This document shows, in pieces, positions 11,282-20,690 of a DNA stretch of 64,000 bases. The DNA is from Salvia splendens. Its lineage: Eukaryota; Streptophyta; Magnoliopsida; Lamiales; Lamiaceae. How positions within the stretch are numbered: the stretch's first letter is position 1; each line of letters starts with the position of its first letter. Under the pieces are notes generated by a model. The model saw only the letters and a program-made list of their open reading frames with translations, did not search any database and was not told the origin of the DNA. Where the stretch lies: assembly GCF_004379255.2 (NCBI RefSeq), contig NC_056051.1, positions 25,289,267-25,353,266 on the forward strand, read 5' to 3'. The position numbers were made by a program, and so were the translations under genes.

Positions 11282-11485
11282 CTCCCTCTATCTTTGAAAT
11301 AAAAATCTTATAAAATTGGATGAGTATTAATGTACACTTGGTAAAGCCAGAGAAATTAGAGTATTCTTAGTGGAGAATGAGTCACACCTTATTAGAAATA
11401 AAAAAAAATTAAAATAGAAAGTTTTAATTTTAAGTGACAGATCAAAATAGATATAGTTTTCTTGTATTTTGAAGGACAGAGGGAG
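11282..11485. mobile_element. Stowaway MITE upstream of kinase copy 3
   Basis: Ends CTCCCTCTATCTTTGAA and GAAGGACAGAGGGAG flanked by TA, about 180 bp upstream of the copy 3 start codon. It could alter that promoter. Confidence 0.8.
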
Positions 11486-12448
11486 TATGAGTTTTCTACT
11501 TTGTATGATTAACACTTTGAATTGGTCTATGAAGCAAAAAGTCTTGTATCATGTTGAAAAGGAACTACATTAATACACCAATTTCAATCAATGGTATTCA
11601 TTCATTTGCAATGTGTTTTAGTTGGTTCGGGCCGGAAAAATGGATATTATGGACCGGTCTTCGGTTGGTTTGGGCTGAAATTATATATTTTAGGCTTTAG
11701 AATTTCAGAAGCCCAGCTGAAAAAGAATAGTTAGCCCAGCTGAAATAGAATAGTTAACCCAATTTTTGGTTTGAGTTGGGCCGCTCCTTTTTTGGCCCAA
11801 TAAACTTTTGGGGCCATATTCTTGGGACGAAAGGAGTATTTTGGTCGACAATCGCTTATTCTTACACATGTACGTGATATCGACCGATTACCAATGTCAA
11901 CCCTCAACTCCTAATGGAGGTTGCGGGCGGAGCTACCGCATTGTGGGATCGACAGCTGCTTCAAAAGCCAAATTTCACATCTCATCATAGGCCGGCGATA
12001 TGATCAGACCCATCCAACCTCACCTAGACCTGTGTGTATGAGAGCACAATCGAATATATGTATATATTTATATTAAATTGCTAACTACACGTTGAACACG
12101 TATACATACTTTTATTATATATTTTTTTATATATAAATTTGTAATTATAAATATTTTTATAATAATTGGGTTAGATACATTAATTAACCATAAGGATTCG
12201 TTATTCAAGCAATTTAAACATGTAAAATAAAAGCATAAGGATTCCCAAATTATTGCATGTTCATGAGAAACAAAAACTACTTCCTCCGTCCACAATCAAC
12301 AGGCTTGTTTTTCTATTTTGAATCGTTCACAAAACAGTTCCATTTCAATTTATTTATATTAATTGCACAGTTTTTAAAATGCTCTTGTAAATTCACCACA
12401 ATATTTATTTGTATTCAAATTGTGCGACAATAATTGCTAAGTAAAGCC
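11486..12448. other. Intergenic region before the peptide cluster
   Basis: No gene recognised. 11,640-11,810 has repeated GGGCC/GGCCC-type motifs. A single Stowaway-like end (TTCCTCCGTCCACAATCAAC) starts near 12,284 without a clear partner. The stretch near 12,330-12,410 resembles the downstream flank of the peptide genes. Confidence 0.4.
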
Positions 12449-12679
12449 TCATTGCTTTCCATCTTCGAGGTCCGAACCACCACGGTGAAGCACATGACCC
12501 GCAGCGGAGGATGGCACCGATGCGGTGTTGGGACCACGCGGAGGGGTGAAGCACTTGCTTAGGCAGTCGACGGAGTAACTTGTAACCTTCATACAATCGG
12601 AGTAACAACTCCCATGCGCAGCCGACACAAACACCACCATCAACAACAACGCAACAATTTTTGCTCTCATATTTTCCAT
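12449..12679 (-). CDS. Secreted cysteine-rich peptide, copy 1 (4-Cys variant)
   Basis: Single-exon gene for a 76-aa precursor. Residues 1-23 form a signal peptide (MENMRAKIVALLLMVVF...). The core has two CxxxC pairs (CYSDC and CLSKC), and the tail is SSAAGHVLHRGGSDLEDGKQ. The sister peptides at 16,432 and 18,453 have six cysteines in CxxxCxxxC...CxxxCxxxC spacing, like pollen allergen Ole e 6-type helical hairpins. This copy lacks the third and sixth. The tail matches copy 2 almost residue for residue. The start ATG is shared with copy 2. It lies in a tandem array with a common promoter block about 70 bp upstream. Function is not known; extracellular signalling or defence is inference from the family type. 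Confidence 0.75.
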   Translation of the reverse strand: MENMRAKIVALLLMVVFVSAAHGSCYSDCMKVTSYSVDCLSKCFTPPRGPNTASVPSSAAGHVLHRGGSDLEDGKQ

Positions 12680-12765
12680 TTACTTCTAAAATTATTTATT
12701 GTTTTATGTGATTTTTTGATGTGATATACATGAAGAACATAGTTTTTATATATGTGAGTGACCTT
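12680..12765 (-). promoter_or_regulatory. Conserved TATA and leader block of peptide copy 1
   Basis: Reading the minus strand, a TATA stretch (about 12,757-12,745, CATATATAAAAA) is followed by CTATGTTCTTCATGT and an ATCAAAAAATCACAT leader before the ATG. The same order recurs at 14,130-14,205, 16,433-16,515 and 18,454-18,545. Confidence 0.65.
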
Positions 12766-13968
12766 GATTTTGGAGAAACATATTTATGAAAAATAGCCAT
12801 TTTTCTATAATGGAAAAATAAAATATTACCACTTTTAAAGGAAAAATACACTTTTAAAGGAAAAAGCAACCCATATGATCACACTTTTTTACGGGAAAAA
12901 GTATTCTAGATGAAGACAATTTTAAAGGAAAAGGCAACTCGTGAAGACACTTTTAAAGAACACTCTACATGTCTTAGGCTAAATGAGATATTTCTTTTTT
13001 TATTTTTTATTTTTTTTTGCAATAATTAATTTTCTTCTCTATTTTCCTATATCTCATACTTATTCTCTCTTTTACTTTATTTTTTCTTATCTTTCCTACT
13101 TTAATTTATGTCCTAATTTATTACTTCCTCTGTCAACCAAATATTGTCTATAATTATCATTTCGGTCCATCAATAAATAATTATCCACTTTGATTTTTTC
13201 CATTTTTGGTAAATAGACCCTACTCTTACTAACTCATTACACTCGTTGTTATTGCAGTTCTTGAACAAATATTGTGAACCCTAATTAAGATGAATTAGAA
13301 AAAACTTAGGCTTTATTATTTCTTTTAAATAAGTCAAAAATTTATTAATATACATATAGTCTAAGTAAATTGAAAATATGTAAAATATTAAAAATAATTG
13401 TTAATTAGTATGACCGTGAGTTATTTGACATAAAATTAGTGATAGATCTGAGTATGAGAATATCTATATCACTAATAAAACACTGTTTAGCAAGGTCACT
13501 ATAAGTTAGTGTTTATCTAAAAATGACCTCAAATCTGGATAATAATAAAATGACCTCAAAACTAACTTATACTTATATCTGTATAAGATGCACTTTTATT
13601 GATCATCAGATTGACAATATTGTCAGTATTTTGCCAGTGTTTTGTATGAAGATCAATTCTTGTTTTGATCAAAATTATATTTCAAGTAAATTGAAAATAT
13701 GTAAAATATTAAAAAAATGTTAATTATTATGACTGAGTTATTTGACAAAAATTATGAGAACGTCTGTATGTTGGCATGCGAGAGTATGAGACTAAAATAC
13801 ATCATAATCAGTAATGTCCAATTCAATTTATCTAATAAATTTTTTTATATTAATTGTACAATTTTAAAATGCTTTCACAAATACAAAGAGGCAATCAATG
13901 TATGTTCATCGCAAGATTTATTGTAGTATTGAAATTGTGCAACAATACATGTGCTCAACTCAAGCAAG
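12766..13968. other. Spacer within peptide array
   Basis: AT-rich with no gene. Several copies of TTTTAAAGGAAAAA-like motifs lie at 12,830-12,960. The part from about 13,780 repeats the downstream flank of the next array unit (GACTAAAATACATCATAATC, also near 16,045), showing that the array unit is about 2 kb. Confidence 0.45.
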
Positions 13969-14129
13969 CCTATGTTCCGGACCACCACGTTGAAGCACTT
14001 GACTAGCAGCGGAGGATGGTAGCGATGCGTTGTTGGAACCACCCGGGTGGTGGGTGCAGTCGCCTATACACTGGGCGGAGCAACCATCATTAAAAACAAC
14101 GCAACCATTTTGATTCTCATATTTTCTAT
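13969..14129 (-). pseudogene. Decayed copy of the cysteine-rich peptide gene
   Basis: The minus strand keeps the upstream leader, MRIKMVALFLMMV of the signal peptide, and in another frame CSAQCIGDCTHHPGGSNNASLPSSAASQVLQRGG. The ancestral start codon has become ATA. The stretch between the signal peptide and the cysteine core is deleted with loss of frame, and the last codons of the acidic tail are gone. It sits between copies 1 and 2 of the array. Confidence 0.8.
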
Positions 14130-14618
14130 TTTCTTCGAAAATATTTGTATTGTTGGATGTGATTTTTTTGATGGGATATATGTGATGAACATAGGTTTAT
14201 ATATATGTGAAGGATTATGACTTTGGAGAGAGGCATTCATGGAAAATATCCATTAGTCTATAATGGAAATAAAGAAATAACCACTTTTAAACAAAAAAAC
14301 ACTCTAGATGAAGACACTTTTGATAAGGTTGATAATGCAGATTATGTATTTCATCTCATGTTATCTGAATTATATGCTGGATTAGATATATGTGGAAGAA
14401 GGCCACATATCAACACTTCAAAAAATGTACTTTTAATTCAGATGATAATTAGCAATTTATGGATCCATCGAAAAGTCAACGGCAGTTGAAGTGTTTGAAT
14501 ATTTCCTATGGCATGTAATGATGGAAAGTTAGTAGAATTCGAATATATCTTTCATGTATGGTTTAGAATAGAAGTAAATATTGTGTAACAATTGAGAAAA
14601 GATCACTAAAGCTTAATA

Positions 14619-14841
14619 CTCCCTCCGTCCCATAAAAATATGGGCGAATGAGATGGCACGAGAGAGGAGGAGAAAAGTATAGTAAAGTAAGAGAGATGAG
14701 GAGAATGATAGTTAAAATAGAGTAAGTTGATAGTGGAACCTACATTATTAAATTGATATAACTTTTCAAAAATGGAATGCACATATTTTTGTGGGACGGA
14801 TAAAAATGAAAAGTGCACATATTTTTATGGGAGGGAGGGAG
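14619..14841. mobile_element. Stowaway MITE
   Basis: Ends CTCCCTCCGTCCCATAAAAA and ATGGGAGGGAGGGAG flanked by TA. Eight bases separate it from the next element. Confidence 0.85.
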
Positions 14842-14851
14842 TACAATAATA

Positions 14852-15063
14852 CTCCCTCCGTCCCACTCAAAATGGCCACATTCTTGAGTGGCACGAGATT
14901 TTAGGAAGTGTTGTTAGGTGGAATAAAGTAGAAAGGAAGAAGGTAGTTGAATATTTAAATGAGGAGGGAAGAGAGAACATGTTATTTCTAAAATTGGAAA
15001 GTAGCCATCTTAATTGAGACAAACATAAAAGGAAAGGTGGTTATTTGAATGGGACGGAGGGAG
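14852..15063. mobile_element. Stowaway MITE
   Basis: Ends CTCCCTCCGTCCCACTCAAA and TTGAATGGGACGGAGGGAG flanked by TA. A different family from its left neighbour, judging by internal sequence. Confidence 0.9.
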
Positions 15064-15089
15064 TAGTTTTTACAATTCTTTCGGTCTTT

Positions 15090-15460
15090 TATTTTCTGCG
15101 GTTACAGTTCGGAACCGCCGGTTTCGATTTTGAAAATTTCTGAACCGGAACCGAACCGCGAGGGTGTTTCCCAGTTACAGTTACAGTTCCGAACCGGCGG
15201 TTTTCCGGCTGTTTTTACGGTTTTTCACTGTTCCAAATCGTGGTTTTCGACGGTTTTTTGCGGTTCTGGCTCAGTTTTTCGGTGGTTTTTCGCAGTTTCG
15301 ATATGGGGAACCGCACGGTTTCGGTTCAGAATTTTTCGAATCCAAACCGAACCACGATTCTAAAATTGACGCTCTTGCTTCGTGTAAATTCTCACGGTTC
15401 CGATTCGGAACCATAACCGCCGGTTGCAGTTTCATGGTTAACTGCCGTAACCGTAAACCT
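15090..15460. mobile_element. hAT-like element rich in CGGTT/AACCG motifs (left end not found)
   Basis: Dense copies of CGGTTTCGGTT-, GAACCGCCGG- and GGAACCG-type motifs on both strands, ending AAACCTTGAGCACCTCTA near 15,472. The same style is seen in the complete element at 35,408-35,755. No matching left terminus or target duplication is visible, and a Stowaway lies directly left. Open frames across it are side effects of the repeats. Confidence 0.55.
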
Positions 15461-16198
15461 TGAGCACCTCTATCTGTAGTTTATTTTCAATATCTAAGTT
15501 GGGTGTGATGAGAATTCTCCTTCTACAAACTACAACCTAACAATTCATAGTTGTGTAAATTTTCTGAACCCTTAATAATAGTACTGACTCTGACTTTGTC
15601 CGCTAAACTCTTAAACCTAACATATTTTGTCATTTCTGGTGGTCCGCTGTTTAGAGTCACATTCATCTTTTTCCTTTTTGCAAGTGGACACTATAATCCA
15701 GTAATCCACTAACTCTTTACTACTATAAAACTAATATATTAAAATGGGAACTCATATTTCACTAACTATTTTTACTCATTTCCTATAAGTAGAATAATAA
15801 ATGGCCGACGGAGAGACTATGTGAATCATGTATTCTTTCAAATTATAAACTAATGTTCTTTAAGTTAAAACCAAATCGGAACCCCATCTGTAGTGATTTG
15901 ATAATCGGAACCATTCATATAACCGATCATAATCGGATCAGTTGTCAAACCAATAAGTAAGCTTTTCTTGAGCACGGTTGTGTGAGTCATATGACATAAA
16001 AATTAGTGATAGATCTGAATATGATGGCATGCAAGAGTATTAGATTAAAATACATCATAATCAGTTATCTCCATTTCAATTTATCTTATAATTTATTTAT
16101 ATTAATTGCACAATTGTTTAAAATGCTCTTACAAATTCATCACAATATTTATTGAATGTAGTATTCAAATTGTGCGACAATAATTGCTCAAGTAAGCC

Positions 16199-16432
16199 TC
16201 ACTGCTTTCCATCTTCGAGGTCCGAACCGCCAGGGTGAAGCACATGATCAGCAGCGGAGGATGGCGGCATTTTGGTGTTGGAATTACGGGAGCAATGGAA
16301 ACGACAGTCGACTTCGCAAGTTGAAGGGAATTTAGTGCATCCCTTCATACAATCGGAGTAACAATCCCCATGCGCCGACACAAACACCATTATTAACAAC
16401 AATGCAACCATTTTTCCTCTCATATTTTCCAT
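16199..16432 (-). CDS. Secreted cysteine-rich peptide, copy 2 (6-Cys)
   Basis: Single-exon 77-aa precursor. The signal peptide (MENMRGKMVALLLIMVFVSAHG) is followed by CYSDCMKGC and CEVDCRFHC, giving C-x3-C-x3-C-x6-C-x3-C-x3-C. This matches the spacing of Ole e 6-like pollen peptides, which fold as disulfide-stapled helical hairpins. The tail PSSAADHVLHPGGSDLEDGKQ is nearly the same as in copy 1. No intron. The upstream TATA block is shared with the other copies. Likely secreted to the apoplast; target unknown. The member that best represents the ancestral pattern. Confidence 0.78.
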   Translation of the reverse strand: MENMRGKMVALLLIMVFVSAHGDCYSDCMKGCTKFPSTCEVDCRFHCSRNSNTKMPPSSAADHVLHPGGSDLEDGKQ

Positions 16433-16520
16433 TTTCTTCCAAAATATTTGTGTTGTTGGATGTGAGTTTTGATGGAATATATGTGAAGAACATAGGGTTT
16501 ATATATATATATATATGTGT
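16433..16520 (-). promoter_or_regulatory. Conserved TATA and leader block of peptide copy 2
   Basis: A (TA)n TATA box at about 16,518-16,498, then AAACCCTATGTTCTTCACAT and a leader with CAACACAAATATTTTGGAAG before the ATG, in the same arrangement as the other array members. Confidence 0.65.
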
Positions 16521-16963
16521 GAGGGATCTAGATTTTGAAGAATTATATTTATGAAATATTGCCATTAGTCTATAATGGAAACTAAGAATTAATGGAACGT
16601 ATAGAAAAGGGGAAAAAACACTCTAGATGAATACTTTGAATGGAAAAATACACTTTAATGAGATTAGATATATGTGGAGTAAGGAAAATTATCCAGTTCT
16701 AGAATACAAGATTTGAAGGATAAGCAAATTATATTTTGGGTTTTATTTATTTCCTAGTCAGCAAAATTAGTAGATGGAAAATATTATTTGTTTTTTTCTA
16801 CCAAATTAGGGTTTCCTTTAATTTCCTTTTAGTTATTCCCTTAGGCCATGTTTGGTTGACCGAAAATAAATTTATAGTATTCCTTCCATCTCTTATTACT
16901 TGCACTTTTCTATTTCGGCTCGTCCCAAACATTTACATTATTTTTATTTTAAGTAAGATTATA

Positions 16964-17186
16964 CTCCCTCCGTCCCCAAAGAATATGCACTTTGGGGTCG
17001 GCACGAGTTTTAATGTAAAATTGGTGAAGTAGGAGAGAGGTAGAGAGAAAAAGTAAATAAAGTATTGTTAGTGGAGAATGTGTCCCACCTCATTAGAGAG
17101 AAAAGATTTTCTAAAATTAGAAAGTGCATATTCTTGTAGGACGGACTAAAAAGGAAAGATTACATATTCTTGAGGGACGGAGGGAG
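16964..17186. mobile_element. Stowaway MITE nested in 16,880-17,540
   Basis: Ends CTCCCTCCGTCCCCAAAGAA and TTGAGGGACGGAGGGAG flanked by TA. Confidence 0.9.
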
Positions 17187-17202
17187 TAGTATTTAATTAA
17201 TA

Positions 17203-17440
17203 CTCCCTCTCTCCATGAATATGAGTCCCGTTTACTTTTTTTGCACTTGTTTTATAAAAATGATAATAAATAGTTAAAGTGTAGAAATGGTAAAGTAAGA
17301 GAGAGAATAACATAGACAAGAGTCTCGTCTACATTATTCTCTCTCTTACTCTATCATTTCTCCTCTTTAACTATTTGTTATCATTTTTATAAAACATGTG
17401 TAAAAAAGTAAACGAGACTCCTACTCCTGGACAGAGGGAG
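17203..17440. mobile_element. Fully palindromic Stowaway MITE nested in 16,880-17,540
   Basis: Ends CTCCCTCTCTCCATGAATA and ACTCCTGGACAGAGGGAG flanked by TA. The two halves are inverted copies over most of their length (AGAGAGAATAACATAGAC against GTCTACATTATTCTCTCT), so a transcript would fold into one long hairpin. Confidence 0.88.
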
Positions 17441-17534
17441 TATATATTATAGTTAATTAAGTGTCCCTTAATAAGTGACCTCTCGTTACATTTGAAATAC
17501 TAATTTAATTATACTAAAAATCAATTTCATTATT

Positions 17535-17655
17535 GTTTGTGTTAGTTGGCCAAGGGGTAAAATGTTAATGCCTGAAACTAAAAGTCTTTGATTCAATTCC
17601 ACCTTAATGTGGTATGTAAATTTATATTCATTTGCACATTAAAAAAAATCTCTCT
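17535..17655 (+). mobile_element. Possible tRNA-derived SINE head
   Basis: TGGCCAAGGGG (17,547-17,557) fits a pol III A box, and ATTCAATTCC at about 17,591-17,600 resembles a B box with one mismatch. These are followed by a short body and an A-rich run (17,640-17,648). No cloverleaf can be drawn and no flanking duplication was confirmed. Confidence 0.3.
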
Positions 17656-18204
17656 CATTATCTTAACTACATTTTATCCAAATTAAAAGGGCATCCCTAA
17701 TTCCCTATACACTATACATGCACAATATAAGTATCTTATATGATTTTGACACAATTGATTCATATTTAAGCATGGAATTAAGAAGAACTAATTCAAATAA
17801 AAAATCTAAAACTTAGATGAAACTAGTGAAATATTATATATATATATTTAGATTAATTAATTAACAATTTATTTTGCAAAAAATATTGCAAAATTGCCAT
17901 AAAATGACTGAACTAAAGAGAAATCATAGGAACTCTAATTTCTTGAAATCAAAATTTATTCATAATAATCAAAACTTACTACAAAACAATAAAACCTGGT
18001 TGATATCCTACGTACTCAAAAGGATTAATCAAAATACCATCATAATCTAATCTCCAGTTAACTTTATCTTATTTTTAATAATTGCATATTTTTTAGAAAA
18101 TGTTTTTTTACAAATTCAAAGAGACAATCAAAGACCTCATCACAATATTTATTGTAGTATTCAAATTATGCATGGGACAATGAATATAAGTGCTCAAGCA
18201 AGCC

Positions 18205-18453
18205 TCACTGCTCTCCCTCTTCAAGGTCCGAACCACTACGTTCAAGCACATAACTAGCAGCGGAGGATGGCCGTGATGCAACATCAGAAACACTCGGTTT
18301 TTTGTGGGCGCAGTCGCGTATACACGTTGCGAGGCAACCTATAATGCTTCCACTGCATCTCTTCATACAAGTGCCGAAACAACTCTTCCCTTGTGCCGAC
18401 GCTAACACCATCATCAACAACAATGCAACCATTTTTACTCTTATATTTTCCAT
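18205..18453 (-). CDS. Secreted cysteine-rich peptide, copy 3 (6-Cys)
   Basis: Single-exon 82-aa precursor. The signal peptide (MENIRVKMVALLLMMVLASAQG) precedes CFGTCMKRC and CLATCIRDC with the same C-x3-C-x3-C-x6-C-x3-C-x3-C spacing as copy 2. The tail RPSSAASYVLERSGSDLEEGEQ keeps the SSAA..VL....GSDLE motif. It has diverged more than copies 1 and 2 and has a longer linker (HKKPSVSDVAS). The promoter block is conserved. Function not known; the peptide is an Ole e 6-like helical-hairpin candidate. Confidence 0.75.
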   Translation of the reverse strand: MENIRVKMVALLLMMVLASAQGKSCFGTCMKRCSGSIIGCLATCIRDCAHKKPSVSDVASRPSSAASYVLERSGSDLEEGEQ

Positions 18454-18545
18454 TTTCTTAAAAAAAATTGTATTGTTGAATGTGATTTTTTTATAGGATA
18501 TGTATGAACATAAGTTTATATATATCTATATATACATATGTGTGT
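18454..18545 (-). promoter_or_regulatory. Conserved TATA and leader block of peptide copy 3
   Basis: TATATATAAACTTATGTTCAT, reading the minus strand at about 18,525-18,505, then a leader ending CAACAATACAATTTTTTTTA before the ATG, as in the other copies. Confidence 0.6.
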
Positions 18546-19749
18546 GTGTGAGAGGAATTATAATTTTGGAGACAGATAATTATGAAAAATAGACATTTAT
18601 CCATAATGGAATCAGAGAATTCTTTATACAATTCAACTATTATTTCCAACACATCCTCTCGTCTGTTTATTTTAACAGTTAATAATATTCATATTCACAT
18701 TATATTTTGGTTTTCTGGAGTATATTACAACTAAATTTATGTTTTAAACATAAATTAAATATGTCATTAATCAACTAAAAATTGCTCAATTGTAAAAGCT
18801 ACATTATCCAGATTAAAAGTATGATAGTTAAAAATTTAAGATAAAAATTACATAATTTAAATCTGCACCATTTCGATGTCCCGTCGACTATCATCTAAAT
18901 TTCCACGGTTCAATAAAATCAATTCATGCCAGTGCTACCATGATTTAAATCGATTATCTTATATAACATGGCACATTTCTTATTTCGGACAACTTCATTA
19001 CTTACGTAATTTAAAATTAATAAATAGGAGTATTTGTTACTTCAATTTGCGTTATCTTTCGAGTCGCTCGCTTATGTGACAACAATAATGCAGGAATAAT
19101 TTATAAAAGTGTCACATTTTTTCTTTTCAACTTTTGCTTTTTGTCTTGAGACCAAATGATTAGTCTACGTACAAAGTCTTGATAGTGGAAGTAAACATTC
19201 CACCTTACCTCAACTCTATTATTGATCGTCACTTTAAAAAAATTCTACAATTTCCCATGCAAAAAAGGGAAATATGCTTATAATCGTCTGATACTCTGAT
19301 ATCTTATTTTATAGTGGTAAGTGTAATCATATCCTATATTTGGAACATTTTCATCACACATATGGCAATATTGGGACAATATAAGACAATTATTTACTAA
19401 ATTAAAAAACTAGATAACGAATTCTTAGAGCATTCACAATGCAGTCGTCCCGAGCGCGGTTGTATTGCAATAGAAGTTTTAACATGGCTGGCCACCTTTT
19501 AGCCCCCACCTCGGCTGATAGCTTTAGCGAGCGAGCAAGCTACATTTAAGCCGTTATGACAACCACATTGATTTATTCCTTTTATTTATTTATTTTAATA
19601 TTTTTAAATTGTTTAAATACTCTAATTTCATCTATGATACCATCTTTTTCTATCCTTTTAATAAATTTAGTATAATCTCCAATGTAGCCTCTATCACGTA
19701 AAATGATTACAATAAAAATCTATTTTGGTTTCATCTTTTTAGGAAATAC

Positions 19750-19795
<46 letters not shown>

Positions 19796-20690
19796 ACAAG
19801 GAATCCACCATTCTTAAACAATTACCTGAAAAAAGCAAACAAAAGCAGCTGTCGTCGTTTTCCTTGCACATTCCATTAGTCACTAAATTACAATGAATTA
19901 AATATGTTTGACTGCTAAGTCTTGTACCAAAAGAAGAGAAAGTGGTACCTTTCTTGTCAGAAGTCTAGGGACGATGACAAAGACGACTTTAGCCAAAACC
20001 CGGATTGCTGCAACGGTTCTCCCCTAATTAAATCGCTTTTTAATTAGCGTTTAATTGTTTAATTAATGTTTACTTAGAGTAAGTGACCTAAAAACACCAG
20101 CCCAAGGAACACCCTTTGATAAAGAGAAAATTTAAAAAATTCATTACATTGGATTAAAGGCTACCCATATCACTAATATAAAAATTTTAAATAGGTTTGG
20201 GTCACATTATTAATTTTGTATTCTTATCGGACATACTAATTAGAAAATATAATATTTTCATTCTTCAATAATTAAAATTATTTTCTTTTCTTTCAACGTG
20301 ATTAGAACTAAATCCAAACAATTGTACTGACGTCCATAGTGTTTTTCCAAATTCATCAATTTGAAAGTTGAATTTTCTATGTTTATTTATTATGTATACG
20401 ATACTCAAGCCATTAGATGGCAATCTACACATAATCATAATAATAGTTACCCCAGTATAAAAGAAAAAGCCAATCCGATAATACAAAAATTTATTATCAA
20501 CCAATTCAAACAACAAAACAAAAAAAATCCATAAAGCACATTTTAATCCACCAGCCAAATATGCAAATAATTTTTTTCTTATCAAATTAGAAAAATGTAT
20601 TTACGTGTATTTGCCCGTTAATTATCTTTGCTTGTAAACATTACTAATTGGAATAACAAAATTATAAAGAAGAATAAAACAATTAAATCT
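18546..20690. other. Intergenic region with (TTA)n microsatellite
   Basis: No gene. A (TTA)n microsatellite at about 19,749-19,794. A GC-richer block near 19,430-19,560 starts GAGCATTCACAATGCAGTCG, a terminus seen on many plant MITEs (compare GAGCATCCGCAATGG at 48,229), but no partner end was found. Confidence 0.4.

Larger units (their letters stand above)
16880..17540. mobile_element. Stowaway-family element interrupted by two other Stowaway MITEs
   Basis: The left part (TTCCTTCCATCTCTTATTAC, then TTTCGGCTCGTCCCAAAC) and the right part (AAGTGTCCCTTAATAAGTGA to about 17,540) match, in order, the single uninterrupted element at 32,404-32,642. Between them sit the elements at 16,964-17,186 and 17,203-17,440. 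The right end is lost. It is the oldest of three nested insertions. Confidence 0.75.

Noticed and set aside
15130..15463. Two overlapping phenylalanine-rich coding regions
   Set aside because: They arise from CGGTTTT-type repeats of a hAT-like element; no start context or family.
17546..17600. tRNA gene
   Set aside because: A/B box-like motifs are present, but no acceptor or anticodon stems can be formed.
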